Below are positions 30,766-44,800 of a stretch of DNA of 64,000 nt, in pieces. This DNA comes from Armillaria gallica (Eukaryota; Basidiomycota; Agaricomycetes; Agaricales; Physalacriaceae), in assembly GCA_037576215.1 (NCBI GenBank), contig JBANDB010000006.1, positions 3,162,001 to 3,226,000 on the forward strand. Reading direction: 5' to 3'. The position numbers were made by a program, and so were the translations under genes. Under the pieces are notes generated by a model that saw only the letters and a program-made list of their open reading frames with translations, did not search any database and was not told where the DNA came from. Within the stretch, counting starts at the first letter, position 1; every line of letters starts with the position of its first letter.

Positions 30766-32314
30766 TTAAAACCCCAAATCCTGGTGATCATAGTCATACA
30801 AATCAACAGCGTAATCACGATAACCGTTGTCTTCATCTAACCAGTCTTGGAAATTTCCTGGGGGAAGTAGATGGAAACCGGGAGGGTGATCTTCTACTTC
30901 AACGCGAATACGCTCATCTTGAAAACCAAGGGCACTCGTCATACGATGAAGTTTTGCCGTTACTTTGATAGAGAACTGGGTACAACCATAATTCTGGACG
31001 GATAGCTGGGCTAGGCGTGCCCATTGGGTCATGCCCATGTTACTTCTCCTGCTCAGAGACTTGGAACCGAGGAATATAGACGACAGGTGGGGAAATGGCA
31101 AGGCCATTTTTGATAAATTTGAAGACCAGTCCACAGCCTCCACGTTCTCCACCAGTTCCAAACGATTCAACAGCTTCAAAGAGCGGAAGAACTTGTCATC
31201 AAGAGGTGGCACAGAACACCGCTGCAAACGCAGTGTTTTCAATTTCGGCAGGTCTTTGAAATGGCTGCTGAGACTGAGATTGCAGTCAGGTTCCTCGCCT
31301 CGAACCTCGAGATATTCGAGGTTCGGGAAGTGAAGAGAGCCAAGGATGCATGAACAGTCGCGTGAGTTTCCTGCAGCCCGCCAAGTCTTGACGTGGGCAT
31401 AATCAAGGTGAACTGCGAGCGATCGCAGGGACCTGGGAGCTAAAATGATGGGTCGATTCTCCCCCTGGTCTTCCCCCCAGCCCTGATCAAATTTTGGCAG
31501 GATGAGTGTTTCGAGAGATGGGAAGTGTGTGAATATATTCCGCAGATCCTCATGTTCAGTAAAAGGGGATGTTAGCTCGAGTCTGGTAAGGTTGGAGCTT
31601 GAGGCTGTGGTCGAAGATGAACCATCATTCCCATTAGAATGGAAGGAGCAAATAGAATCGAGTAAGGGGGGAACACTTTGCGACCATCCTTTGACATTGA
31701 CGGAAAGGTTAACGAGATGCGGAGTTGGCATCGGCCAGTACAACGCAGAAAACTTTTCCCCAATAGCGTGTCGCTGATACTCAAAGAAAGTGACCTCGTA
31801 CGCTCAAGATGAACAGACGTCAACTCCGCAACTCGAAGCCCAGATCGTCGATTGGAACTCTCCGTTGGACTATGGAACCTATCTTGACTAAAGAAGTTCC
31901 CAACTTGGACATCTACGTCCAGAAGTTGCGTCTTTGATCGTTTAAGGAAGAGTTCGGCAGCTGGTATATGATTTTGATGATGTATGTAAATGGTGGTCCA
32001 AAGCTCAGATGCTTCGATAGCAACATCCCGCCAACGGCGACAGATGCTGCACACTAGAGCAAGGAAGGACGTGTGCTCTTTTGGAAGCAGGCTGATAATC
32101 ACAGTGGCAAAGATGTAGGTTAGAAGTTCGTTGGGTAAAAGTTCGTTGATTCTAGATCTGCTGATAGCAGTGGTTTCTCCTGGTCTGAGTTCGCCACACG
32201 AAGGCTAAGAATAAGGTAAGGGAAAGCAGAATGCAAAGAAGTCAGACGCACATTAGAATTTGGTGCTGTCGGGACCTCATCCTGTTTTTTTCCTTCGGTT
32301 TCATTCTGTGCCAT
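30766..32314 (-). CDS. Type 1 F-box/LRR protein, copy G, one-base frame break
   Basis: Exon 1 encodes MAQNETEGKKQDEVPTAPNS from 32314; after a short intron exon 2 has R-I-N-E-L-L-P-N-E-L-L-T-Y-I-F-A-T-V-I-I, the F-box C-S-I-C-R-R-W-R-D-V-A-I-E-A-S-E-L-W, and LRR text to D-Y-D-H-Q-D-L-G-F. At 31754-31761 (TTTTCCCC on plus) the frame slips: S-I-S-D-T-L-L-G then E-K-F-S-A-L-Y-W-P-M requires one more G. The rest is open and closely matches copy D. Homopolymer context suggests an assembly error, though recent decay is possible in this family. Confidence 0.75.
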
Positions 32315-33770
32315 AGCGGTCGGCAATCGAGAGGCGATCGATGAAAAGTGACACTGCATTATGTGTGACACCCGTCACAATTCTTTTCAATCTTGATACT
32401 TAGTGTTGACTTAGGAGTCTTGGCACTGTTGAGTTAGTCGCCTTGTCTCTATCAAATTCGCGTATGATAAGTGGCTCAGGTGATGCGCTAACGAATTGTG
32501 GATGTCCGCACGTGTCTCGGAATAATTGCTGAGCTAGTGTAGTGACCGTCAAGATTTGTTTACTAAGAAATCTCCTTACCTGTCAAATGGCAAAGGGTAC
32601 TGGTGTTCACAAATCGTGTGGAATTCTTCCACATACGCGCAGCTAGAAATCATCGTCGTAAAGGCTGATAATACTTTTAGCGGAGCTTATCAAAATACGC
32701 TATGTAGTCAAATTTCGAATGCGGGAGATGTGTAATGTAAGTAGCTATCTTCACGGGGCGTTAGTTCCTGCGATACGTCGATGGAGTGATATTTTGACCG
32801 CTCCAGGTGACGGTGTAGCTATCCGTTACAAAAAAGTACATGAGGCTCGGCTAAGGACTATCAGAATTCGTAAACCCAAGAAATACAACGTCGCACACCT
32901 CAGCAATCTCAGCCCCTTCCACAAAGCTATTTAAGGAAGAAACCGCCCTACGCAGTGTTCAGTTGGCGGGATATGTGAAACCAAAAAGAAACAGCCATAG
33001 AACCTGGATTACAGTTGACGAGGAGAGCACAAAGGCTCGTTCAGAGTCGATTCGGTTCGAGTATGAAGGCCTGTATTGCCTCAGGCCATGTCAAAAGGAA
33101 CGTCAAGCAGTTGACTCCGCAATTTTCGCTTGGGGCCCCAGATGCAAATCGGCGATTCAACCGTTGTAGAAGTCAGTTTATTCGGTTATGCAAAGGAAAG
33201 AATTACAATATATAAGCCTACCGTACACAAACGGATGGTAATTGTCGAGACAAAGATCCCGCTGTCATGACCCACTTGAGGGTAATGAATACGAAGGCTA
33301 GGCACTGATCAAAATGTCGAGTTCACAAGATTATGGCGTCTCCAGCGACTCGTGCAAGTTTTCCAGGCCTGGATTGCTTCAAATACCGATGGATGCACGC
33401 ACTCACCGGAGCAACAGATATGAATACGCAAGGCTGGGCACCAAGTCTCTCGTCCAGAATATTCGTACCATCATGTCCGGAAGACAGCAAATGACACAAG
33501 CTCGAATGGTCACCTCTTTGAAAAGAGCACATCGGAACTCTCCAGTCTTGGTCCTGGCCTAGTCAAGGTAAGGACAGACACCCAAAAGTCGACGTCTGGA
33601 ACATGACAGTAAGTTTTTCTTTTAGCGCTAGAATAGGCATCTTCGAACAAGTGAACCTCGAAGCATGGTTCTTCGTCCTGAGAGTTAGTTAGATGGTAGG
33701 CCACTACCTGCTGATTCTCTACCACTAAATGTACACACATTTGAAAATTTATCTACCAATACATTCAGCA
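32315..33770. other. Gene-free stretch holding a decayed F-box relic
   Basis: No intact gene. Contains the relic at 32500-32810. From about 32815 to 33720 I see only short unconserved frames on both strands; the last part is the 3' flank of the LIM gene. Confidence 0.5.
32500..32810 (-). pseudogene. Highly decayed type 2 F-box relic
   Basis: Scattered matches in order to the middle of the 28.8-29.8 kb gene: TCGGAATAATTGCTGAGCT, AGAAATCTCCTTACCTGTC, ATGGCAAAGGGT..GGTGTTCACAAA, GGGAGATGTG, TCACGGGGCG, GACCGCTCCAGG. The reading frame is lost by many substitutions and indels, so this is much older than the other broken copies. Confidence 0.6.
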
Positions 33771-36111
33771 CTACACCTCATTTCTCAAAATAACACTAAA
33801 ACAGTTCTCACACCAAGCCTTCTTGTCCCTCTCGAAAAATGTGCCCTCATCGAACGGCTGCTCGCAGCCTTCACATCTAAAACAGCCCCAGCACCATTTC
33901 CGGCCCATAGCTTCAACAGCCCCCTCATCCCACTCCCTGATGCTCTTTTTGCACCGAGAGCATTTGGGCATACGCAACCGAACATGGCAGGCTTCGCAAT
34001 ATGCATACCCTCTGTAGACCATGAACTCTGAAGTCTGGGTATCCGCTGAAAAGGAACGCTCGCCACCGAGGCCTGGAAACTAGTCAGCACAAGTAAGATG
34101 CTGAATGAACAAATCCTACTCACCTCCACTAGCAGATAGAAATGGATCACCGCACTCTGCACAGAAGAAGTGTTGTGCGTGATATGTGCGTTTGCCACCC
34201 AGTGCGGAATCGTCCAGCGATATGAAATGTTCCTCAATGATTGGGGTATGACAATGGGAACATTTCGGAGCAAAAGTCTGAAGAGAACATTAGAAAGATG
34301 GCTTGAGAAGAGACGATGATGTCTAACCTCGTAAAAGTCTAAATGACAATACATCTTCCCATCTCGTTCATATGAGCTGACATGTTCCAAAGTTCGCTGC
34401 AAATAGTGCACTTGAAACATTCGGGATGCCAGCGCAATCCTCCCCCTCTATCACTATTGGATGCGGTAACCAGCCGTCCAATGATTGGCAGTTTACAACC
34501 GGCGCATGAAAGCTTACTGCGGGGAACAGTTGGAAGCTTCGAAGCCGTAGTAGAAACGTTTGTGGTCCGTCGGGCAGGAGACGGGCAATTTACACTTATT
34601 GAAGGAGTCTTGTCGTCGTCATCATCGCCAGGGATGATGATCTGCGGAGGTGGGGGTGCTCCTCCAATTGTTATGGTGGGCGGTGAAGGGTCCACGCTTA
34701 TCGAAGGCGGCGGCGGTCTTCCTTTGATTGAAGGACCCCGACCACGAGGTTCATCTTCACCTGGCAGAACAATCTTCGGCACGGCGGGGGATCATCCGGT
34801 AGCACAATTTGGGGAACAGCCGGTGATTCTGGAAGGACGATTCTTGGGGCCTCTACCTTTGAAGGAGCAGATATATTGGGTGAGAAATCGCTGCTGCTAA
34901 CACTCCCGCTGCGACTATTGCGCATGGTTCGTGGCCCGCCTCGTCGACCGGCTACAGAAACCGGTGGTGGTTCGTCCAAATCGATGTCAAGGGCGAGTGT
35001 TGGTTTAGGTCGCGTCGGAGAGGGATGTCGGATGGGTGAACGCGTGGAGGCTGCGTGTCAGAGGGGGCAATGGAGATGCTGCTGTCTGAGATGGAGGAGG
35101 GGGAACGAGGAGGTCCGTGGTGGGGGCTGTGGGCGCGTCATTCCTGATGAAGATGTAGAAGGTAGGGGTCGAGCCGAAGATGTGTCATGACGACGCGTCG
35201 GAGAGGGCGGGGGGAACGATGGTGTAGACGGTGGCCTCGTCTCCCTTTGTGGCGATGTTGGTAACGGAAACGGCTGAGATTTCGTCGGCGATGATTGACG
35301 CGATCCTACAGAAGGGAGCGGGCGCGTCGGTGAGCTGCTCCTTGTAAGAGGCTTGGCGGGACTGTAGTCGTGTGTCGAAACGGATGTTGGAGGTAAAGCT
35401 CGTGTCGGCGAGCCCCCTGCGATGGGGCCGGACTAGGCAGCTCTCTCCTACCGTTAACTTGTGATTGCAGAGGGAATACAATGGAAGCGGGTCGGCCATT
35501 TGGGAAGGACGAAGTTGGAACAGGGCGACTAGGTGAGGGCGGGACCGACGGGGAAGGGACAGGAGGACAAGGCAGCGACTGTTGTCGTACTGGAGAGGGT
35601 GGGAAGAAGACGTCGGGACCGGCCGACTAGGGGAAGAGGCAAGTGGAAAAGGCATACTCTGCTGTCTCACGGGAGTCGGTGGGGGTGGGGGCTGGGTGTA
35701 AGAAAATGTCTGGTACGAACTGGGAGATACCGGAGTCGGAGGAGATCTAGGTTGGTATTGTTGAGCTGGCTGGGTCGGAGCCTGGTAGACCTGTCCATTC
35801 ACGGATATCGTCGAGGGGCGCAATGCCGGAGGATGAGCTGCCGCGACAGACTGGGATCTGGAGTGCACGAGTGGCTGTCTCTGGGGCTGATACGTAGGAC
35901 TATTCTGTTGATATCCAGCCTGCTGGTACCCAGTCTGTTGGTATTGTCCTGGAGGTCGAGGCAACGGACCACCCCAGATATCCATCGCTGCCATCCTCAT
36001 TGTCAGGCTCTGCTGCCCTGGAGGTAGCATTGGTTGCTGCTGAGGTTGCTGGTTAGTAATCACGAATCCAGTCGAGGTCGGGGGCTGACGGGGAAGGGGC
36101 CGGGACGACAT
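33771..36111 (-). CDS. LIM-domain protein (paxillin/Pxl1-like), frame-broken in assembly
   Basis: Pro/Gln/Ser-rich N-terminus starting MSSRPLPRQPPTSTGFVITN, repeats of I-V-L-P-x-D/E (R-I-V-L-P-E; Q-I-V-L-P-D-D; K-I-V-L-P-G-E-D-E), then three LIM zinc-binding domains: CAGCKLPIIG..W-H-P-E-C-F-K-C-T-I-C...K-M-Y-C-H-L-D-F-Y; C-S-H-C-H-T-P-I-I-E-E...H-F-F-C-A-E-C; and C-S-R-C-K-K-S-I-R-E-W..W-C-W-G-C-F-R-C-E-G-C..W-C-E-N-C-F. Such proteins act as scaffolds at the cell cortex or septum. Frame slips lie at the A-run 34389-34391 (inside LIM 1), the G-run 34786-34790 and at least one more place between about 34980 and 35560. With the LIM cysteines intact on both sides I attribute these to lost bases. 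Exon borders in the low-complexity half are uncertain. Divergent from the Rab gene, about 200 bp apart. Confidence 0.78.
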
Positions 36112-36315
36112 CTTGTACTGTAGCAGAAGAACGGAGAACGATGGTTGAAGTTCAACTAGTATGGAAACCCCTGGTGACTAAGCATGACATCACTCGCGCG
36201 TGGTAACCCTAACCCGAGAGTTACAGCCCGCCCTGTCTGTTAGGAGATTACACGTGGGCCACCACTAAGTCTCTTGCCATCGTATCAAACCAAACCAACC
36301 TTTCTGCCGCTCGCC

Positions 36316-37198
<883 letters not shown>

Positions 37199-37361
37199 TT
37201 ACCTCGTCACATACCATATCCGTCGTCTTAATGATGACCACTATCATGTTTCCATCCCTAAATATTCATTCACTTTAGTATTGTCTTTTTTTGGTTTCTG
37301 TATCAATCGGAAATGGACATATCTCATTGGAGTCATCAAGTTGAAAACAAGTCTTCATTTA

Positions 37362-38232
37362 TTACCAGTCCCCACTCTCACTCCAGCCACCCTTGTCTCG
37401 TATACCAGAACTGCCCAGCTTGGTCTTTCCTCTCGACTTGCGTCCCCCAAGTTCCTTGTACATTCCTCTCATTTCGACCTTTCCTGGGCGCGCAGATGCT
37501 TCTGCCTCTAAACGCCACTTCTCTTCCTTCAATTCTCGTGGTGTCTGATGTCCCGACATGGATGGCGTAGAGTGACCCGAGCCGCTGTATCCATTAGCCG
37601 ACTTGGAACGGTTACTCAACGATTGTGAATGCATTAGGCGCTACAGAATGTCAACAGGTGCTCTATCTGTTAAGGCAGATCACTCACCCAGTTCTGCTTG
37701 GACTCTCGCTTCGTCCACTTTCCCGGTGGCAGACTTTCGTCGTGAAAATTCTCCTTTCTATAATGCTGGAACCACACTGAGACGAAACATTAAGCGAGAC
37801 CATGCAAACAGAGCTGTCAACGGACCGTAGTTAATAGTTTGACTCCGACTCCACTTCTTTGATACCAGTGCGCACTTTGCCAGTTCTGGTAGCGTTAATC
37901 GAGCGAATATCTTTTGTGAAACTTCCGTAGGGAAGACTTTCAGAGGATCCTTGCGTGATCCGATAAGTAGTGGGCCTGGTGGTCGGCGAGTCGATGCGCC
38001 AAGACGAGTAGGTGACGGTGGCCGTGTCCGAGACGGTGTTCCGGGTAGGGAAACCTCCAAGGCGGTCAGCCAATGAGCTGTCTCTGATGACAACAGCTTG
38101 ACGTACCACATTAACCAGTTCATCGTCAGAATCGTCGGTGTCCCGCTGTACAGTGTTATCCTGCTTTCTCTCGCCATTGAACGAATCGGATAGAGTAGAG
38201 GCACGCAGTATATCCTGCAGAAGAACGCTCAT
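37362..38232 (-). CDS. Conserved fungal F-box protein (unrelated to the island family)
   Basis: Central F-box DPLKVFPTEVSQKIFARLTL..L-A-K-C-A-L-V-S-K-K-W-S-R-S-Q-T-I-N-Y, spliced (GTCCGT..CTCAG) to W-F-Q-H-Y-R-K-E-N-F-H-D-E-S-L-P-P-G-K-W-T-K-R-E-S-K-Q-N-W, then to R-L-M-H-S-Q-S-L-S-N-R..E-L-K-E-E-K-W-R-L-E-A-E...M-Y-K-E-L-G-G-R-K-S-R-G-K-T-K-L-G. The tail after the F-box is a block I recall from single-copy fungal F-box proteins. The N-terminus likely starts MSVLLQDILRASTLSDSFNG (38232), but that frame and the F-box frame differ, so an intron or indel near 37940-38060 is unresolved. An SCF adaptor of unknown target. Confidence 0.72.
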
Positions 38233-38308
38233 GGTGGCGGTTGGTGAACAAGGTTAAGGAAAAGCAAGGAACCTTATATCATAGGTGATGATGTCAATGT
38301 TTGTCAAG

Positions 38309-39463
<1,155 letters not shown>

Positions 39464-39465
39464 TC

Positions 39466-39753
39466 ATGTCTACCAATATCACCGCTCTCGAGTCCTTCTT
39501 TCGTCGCATTCTGCGCGTTACAACCACCGATGGCCGTGTCTTCATTGGTTCTTTTGCTGGCACAGACAAGCCGCTCAATATTCTCCTCGTCAACACTGAA
39601 GAGTTTCGTATCGGGGCCGATGAAAATCCAGACGGAAGGTTCGTTGGACAGATCATGGTCCCATGGCATCTTGTCGTTAAAGTGGAGGTGTATCGAGAAG
39701 ATGCGAATAATTTGGAGGCGATAGGGTACGACGATGAGGACAGATACACTTGA
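39466..39753 (+). CDS. NAA38: NAA38/LSMD1, Sm-like NatC auxiliary subunit
   Basis: Single exon, 95 residues. Sm fold text: F-F-R-R-I-L-R-V-T-T-T-D-G-R-V-F-I-G-S-F-A-G-T-D-K-P-L-N-I-L-L (Sm1) and V-G-Q-I-M-V-P-W-H-L-V-V-K-V-E-V (Sm2), as in LSMD1. With NAA30 and NAA35 it forms the NatC N-terminal acetyltransferase. Length is normal for the family. Shares a 59-bp divergent promoter with DPM1. Confidence 0.85.
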   Translation: MSTNITALESFFRRILRVTTTDGRVFIGSFAGTDKPLNILLVNTEEFRIGADENPDGRFVGQIMVPWHLVVKVEVYREDANNLEAIGYDDEDRYT

Positions 39754-39913
39754 CAGTACGTGCATATTTTCGTCCTTCAAATACCCGTCTTTATCTTCAT
39801 CAGAGCTTCACAATGAAAAACAAGACAACGATCATCATATTCGGAAAAGTAAGACTATACTGCTGCTACTACATGTACAAAGCTGATGGTGATAATACGA
39901 CAGTTAGGTGCCC

Positions 39914-41836
39914 TCAAAGTTTCGCATGCTGCAAGATGTACTGAGAAGAATTTTTCGACTTCACCTTATCTACATCCTGCATCGTTATCGGCTTGCATAT
40001 ATGCGCGTGGTTATAACCCAACCTAACACCACGTAAATCGTCAGCACCCCAGTATATACCCACCATAGACGTACCTCGTCCTACCATCGGGACCTCCCTC
40101 TCTGTAGAATTCCGGACGTCGTAGAAGCGATATCACCACGGCTCCTCCGAGCCCCAGGTTGTGTACCAGCCCGTACTTCCCTCGCTTGTCAGCCGTGTCG
40201 AATAAACCGGGCGCCTGCATAGGTCCTGCCCCTGTTCACCTATCAGTTGACCTACCATCAATATCGACTCTTTCGACACGTACAGTTACGCAGTTGCACT
40301 GAATTCCATGTCAATTCCATCCCCGATATTTACGAATGAGCTTACTTGTAATGTAGAAATGCATTCCTAGACCGGTAGCACCCAGGGGGTGTCCCTTCGC
40401 TTCGAGTCCTCCGCTAGGATTGATAACATATTTCCCGCCATACTAGCAAACAGTTCAGCGTCAGCTCTTATTGGAACGCCCTCATACTTACAGTGTTGTC
40501 GTGACGCTCTACCATCTTATGTGCTTCTTCTCTAGGACACAATCCGAGAGCAGGATAAGTGATCAGCTTGATCAATACGAAAGTGTTAGCTCTAAAGCAA
40601 CTATAAACCAGCTGAGATCCTGACCTCGTTGGCAGCAAAGCAGTCATGCAGCTCTACGACGCCCACCTGATCCCTACCTTGACCCACTTCAAATCCTGCG
40701 TCCTTGAAGACCTTATCTGCACATTTCTTGGTCATCCCATAGCCAATACCCTCCATCGCACTCTCGCTTTCAAAGGCGTCAGGGATGTCTGTCATCAGAG
40801 CAGATGCAACAATCTCGATAGCTTGGTTCTCCAACCCATGCATACGAACAAAGTTTTCTGATGCGACAATGCAGCAAGCGGCACCGTCCTATTCAACAGA
40901 AAATCAGGATCATCATGAATACAATTCAAGTCCTCACTAACCGATGTAGGACTGCACATGAACTTTGTAAGATCATTCGCAATTTTTGGCGCATTTAGAA
41001 CCTGTTCTTCGCTCCATCCATCTCTAAATTGCGAGTATGGATTGTTGAGCGAATGCTTATGATTCTTGGATGCTAGATATCAGATATCATCAATCCCCGA
41101 TATGATCTATCCTTGCGAACCATACCGATTTTCGCCAAATGCTCAACGCCGCCGCCATACTTGTCGAAATACTCTTTTGCAGCGTTCGAAAAGAGTCTTG
41201 CAGTCATAGGTCCCTGGTTTTTACCCAAATATTTTTCCTCCAGCTCCAAGGAGTGTTTAGTGAACAAAGCCGTCGGACTAGGCCTATCGGGGAAGGAAGT
41301 CCCCAGACTACCGGGCTTCATTCGTTCGAAGCCTAAAGCCATAGCACATTCTGCCTGCGAGAACTTGACGGAATTATTAACTTGGTACAGCGCACTCGAC
41401 CCGGTAGAACAGTTGTTGTTCACATTGATGATAGGTATACCCGTCAGTCCAAGATTGTACAGGGCCCTCTGCGAGAAGCCGGTGCATCAGATTCAGCACG
41501 GAAGGGGACGGTGATTGTGGTAACAAGTTAGTACCTGTCCTGATGTAGAATCTCCATAACAATAACCAACACAAGCGAGCTCCACGGAATCGTATGTTAT
41601 CCCTTCGTCGAAGTTGATGAGTAATAGCGGCGATAGTGCCCTGCAGCACACGTACCAGCATCAAGGAGAGCCTTCGTGGCTGCCTCAAGACCCATCTATG
41701 GAAGACACTCGTCTGAAAACTAACTGCGAAAATATGATGAACCCCATCTTACGTCTTCAGTGGTCCTCGTCGCCCGAGGCTTGATGAACGCAGTGCAGCC
41801 ACCACCGATGATGAACGTTCTTCTGCCAGTAGCCAT
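39914..41836 (-). CDS. SCP-x type peroxisomal thiolase (sterol carrier protein 2 thiolase domain)
   Basis: Thiolase that cleaves branched or straight 3-ketoacyl-CoA in peroxisomes. Start [20 protein letters not shown]; then [41 protein letters not shown] (nucleophile Cys); [69 protein letters not shown]. The last residues A-K-L are a type 1 peroxisomal signal. The product stops after the thiolase part, with no SCP2 lipid-binding domain fused. About nine introns. Confidence 0.88.
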
Positions 41837-44800
41837 TTGGAGGATTCCGTACTTGATGTGACGGTCAGAGTAGAGGGCAAAGCGGTACCGGTTGGAGTGT
41901 AGAATGCTCCGGCATTTCGGGTCGCTGATAGCCTATTTACCCCACGTTCCCACCAACTCACGTTCATTCACATTGGTGTCACGAGAGCATCGATCGGTGC
42001 ACGACCATCATCATGCCGTAGGAATTCATTTCATGAGCCCACATGGCTAGCACAGAAGCGTGAATGAAATCTACAAACCCGGAGGGGAACGTAAGGGTCA
42101 CACAAATAGACGAGAAAACCGTTCGAATGCGTACGATTCCGCGTTCGCTCAAAGTAGAAGAGTAGCACCGGTAGCTCATCACGAACTGTTCGCTATGCTC
42201 GTGGGCCCGTTGGTTCTCAGACTTCTGTTGATAAACTTTGAGTCTACATGTATGACTTGGAATAAAATGAATACCCGCAAGCACCGTGGACTCCATGCGC
42301 TCGGAAGGCGTGTGCACATACTTTTTTTCGGATCTCGACGAACTGTAGAACAATCCCGAACAGTCTACCATTCATCAAGTAATGCCAGCGCTTCTTGTTA
42401 ATTAAATACGCCTAGCAAATATTAGCTTGCACCACAAGGGGGAGCGGACATCGTACATGACGTCGTTTGAATTCCTATCATTGACTTCGCGGAGATTTTC
42501 TGCAACAAACAATAGCATTAGAACCGGATTTCAGGGCAATGCCTTGCATGTAGCACTCTTCAACCCCATTTGCGGCTGAAAAAATTAAAATCGACAGAGG
42601 GCTGGCTAGTCCGAGGATCGTCACTGTCAATAGCCGACCGAAGTAATCTTGGTTGAGCTAACGCTCCTAACTGGCAGTACATAACGGTACACTTACTTTT
42701 TTCTCTTCGGCCGCGACACAAAAAGCCTATAGACCATTGTAGCCGGCGTAAGTCCCGTAACTTTAGCAACACGTACTTATTGTGGGGAGGCGGGTTGCCG
42801 GAGCGCTTCAACCCCACAAATAATCGTACGGCTTTTTTTCGGCGGGAAATAATCGGTTAATACGTGTAAAAAACTACTGACATTTGAAGGCATTAAGACA
42901 GGCGTTTTTTCAGCGGACGATGTATGTACGGCGGCCCAAGCGAAAGCCGCCGAGTCTCGGTAGTTGACCGTTCCGGCCGCACCAAGAACCAACTTAAGCG
43001 GGCGGAAGTGGCGCGAAGAACCAGAGTTCTAGTTAGCTTACTTCGTCCCCGTCGCGGAGGTGGCACTCTTACTCCTTTCTATCATTGTCTTCTAGGGCAC
43101 GAGGAGTGAGGCACATAAATCCCTAGACATATCCGACGTAGCGCACCACTCTACAATGTATAGGCTCAGGCGATGGCGGGATACCAAATCAGAAAAATTG
43201 AACTGAATTAGAAATTACCCCTCATTAAATTACATCCGGGTCGAGCCTCGAGATGAGGGGCTATGAGGAGTCCAATTTGCAAGCTTTGTAGCGACCGTGA
43301 TGTCATTGGTCCCTGTAGCAATTTCTGTGTGGACAGATTTGGGTATATACGCATCTGAAACCTACGCGAACCTGTACAGGTTCAGAATGAGTGAAATCCC
43401 GACCTAGTACATATCGAGGAACGATTTGTCGACTCGGGTCCGACGCGCCGCCCTGCCTGATCTCTACCCTCAAGTGGGAGTCGGACTCCCGCCCCATCCC
43501 TGGACACCGATTGAACTGTCAATCTGAGGCGAAACAGCGCACCTTCTTACCTACCCTTTGTCCAAGCTTTTTCTTTGCGCTATTAGAACGCCGTCGAGAC
43601 CGTTTACGATCGATGCGTGGGAAAGGTCGGATCCTTGGTCTGGAACTCTTCAATATGTACCCTCTTCAAGTCGCCAGTGTCAACGTACCGTAGAGGTTTC
43701 GACTTATTCCGCTGTCTCATGACAGAAATTGTTAAACAGCTCAAGCTTTTTGCAGCGATGCCGCGCTGTCACAGCCTATCATTATTCTCTGATTTACGAG
43801 CCCTGCACTCGATTGATTATGGGCACACGACAGCTACTGCGACAGGAGGCACCCCGGAAGGATCTGAACCCGAGTCCGAGTCGCCCGATTCATGTTTTTT
43901 TTTTTTGACAAATCTCATCTCTCGCTTCATTCCTGATCCATTTCGCAGAGTGCATCTGCTCCATCTGTGATTAGGTGTGGCTGAGTATTGAAGAGCCATC
44001 TTGACCTGTGAACGCGGCTCATTTGAAATCCGGAGCTGACTTGGTCACAGCGATAGAGAGTAATCTTGCATATGTACTAGATGGAAGACAGAAGGCAGAC
44101 TCTCACTGCACCCAAATGACGTACCGTCACTGTCATCGTGGACGCTACCTTTGTCTTCACCGTCACGTATACAGCTTGAGAGATTTCATACTAGCACCGC
44201 AACGCCCGAACAGGGTTCGGAACTAGAAGCTTACCTTTTTTTAAAGGGCTGTCTCTGGACTGCGCTTTCCTTCATCGGAGACCTGATGTTGGTGGCGCAG
44301 GGGTGCTCAATATTTCTGTGGGAGTGAAGCGTAGACAACAGCGATGAACATGGAATATCCGAGGTGACGGATCTTTGTCTCGAGCTCTGGAACTGGTTCT
44401 TGAAGTCGTAAAAAACCTTTCTGTGGAATATCGGTCTCTCGAATACAGGATGATTTAATTCGCCTGTAATAAAACACTTGATAGTTGGTCGACTTCGTCA
44501 ATGCAGTCGCGAGAAGTTCACTCCTTTTTATTTAAGTGATCTGGTTGCCTCCGGGCCCTCGCACAATCGACTTTATCTACATTCGTCGTTCACTAGGCTG
44601 ATGAATTGTCGATCGACGCAGACTTCAGATTTCTGGAGGTCGCTCCTGGAATATTAGCGGAAGAATACGCATAACGTTCTGACTCTTACATCCTTCATGA
44701 AGAAATTAAATGCTTGATTGGCGAAGAGCCGCAGCGGCCGTTTTAAACACTCTGGGAGTCTTCGGCACTTGGATTCCATAGTCTACATGCGGCAACGAGG

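Noticed and set aside
36205..36225. CCCTAACCC, telomere-like
   Set aside because: A single near-unit in a promoter region; no array and well inside a gene-dense stretch.
41073..42401. Several plus-strand frames over the SCP-x thiolase and its flank
   Set aside because: Shadows of the minus-strand exons; none has a recognisable motif.
43440..43520. tRNA-like text GGGAGTCGGACTCCCG
   Set aside because: A T-arm-like hairpin only; no A box, D-arm or acceptor stem pairs with it on either strand.
43850..43910. T12 run as a Pol III terminator for a minus- or plus-strand small RNA
   Set aside because: The nearby GGTTCAGATCC differs from a B box at the invariant A, the orientation is wrong for the T run, and no A box is seen.
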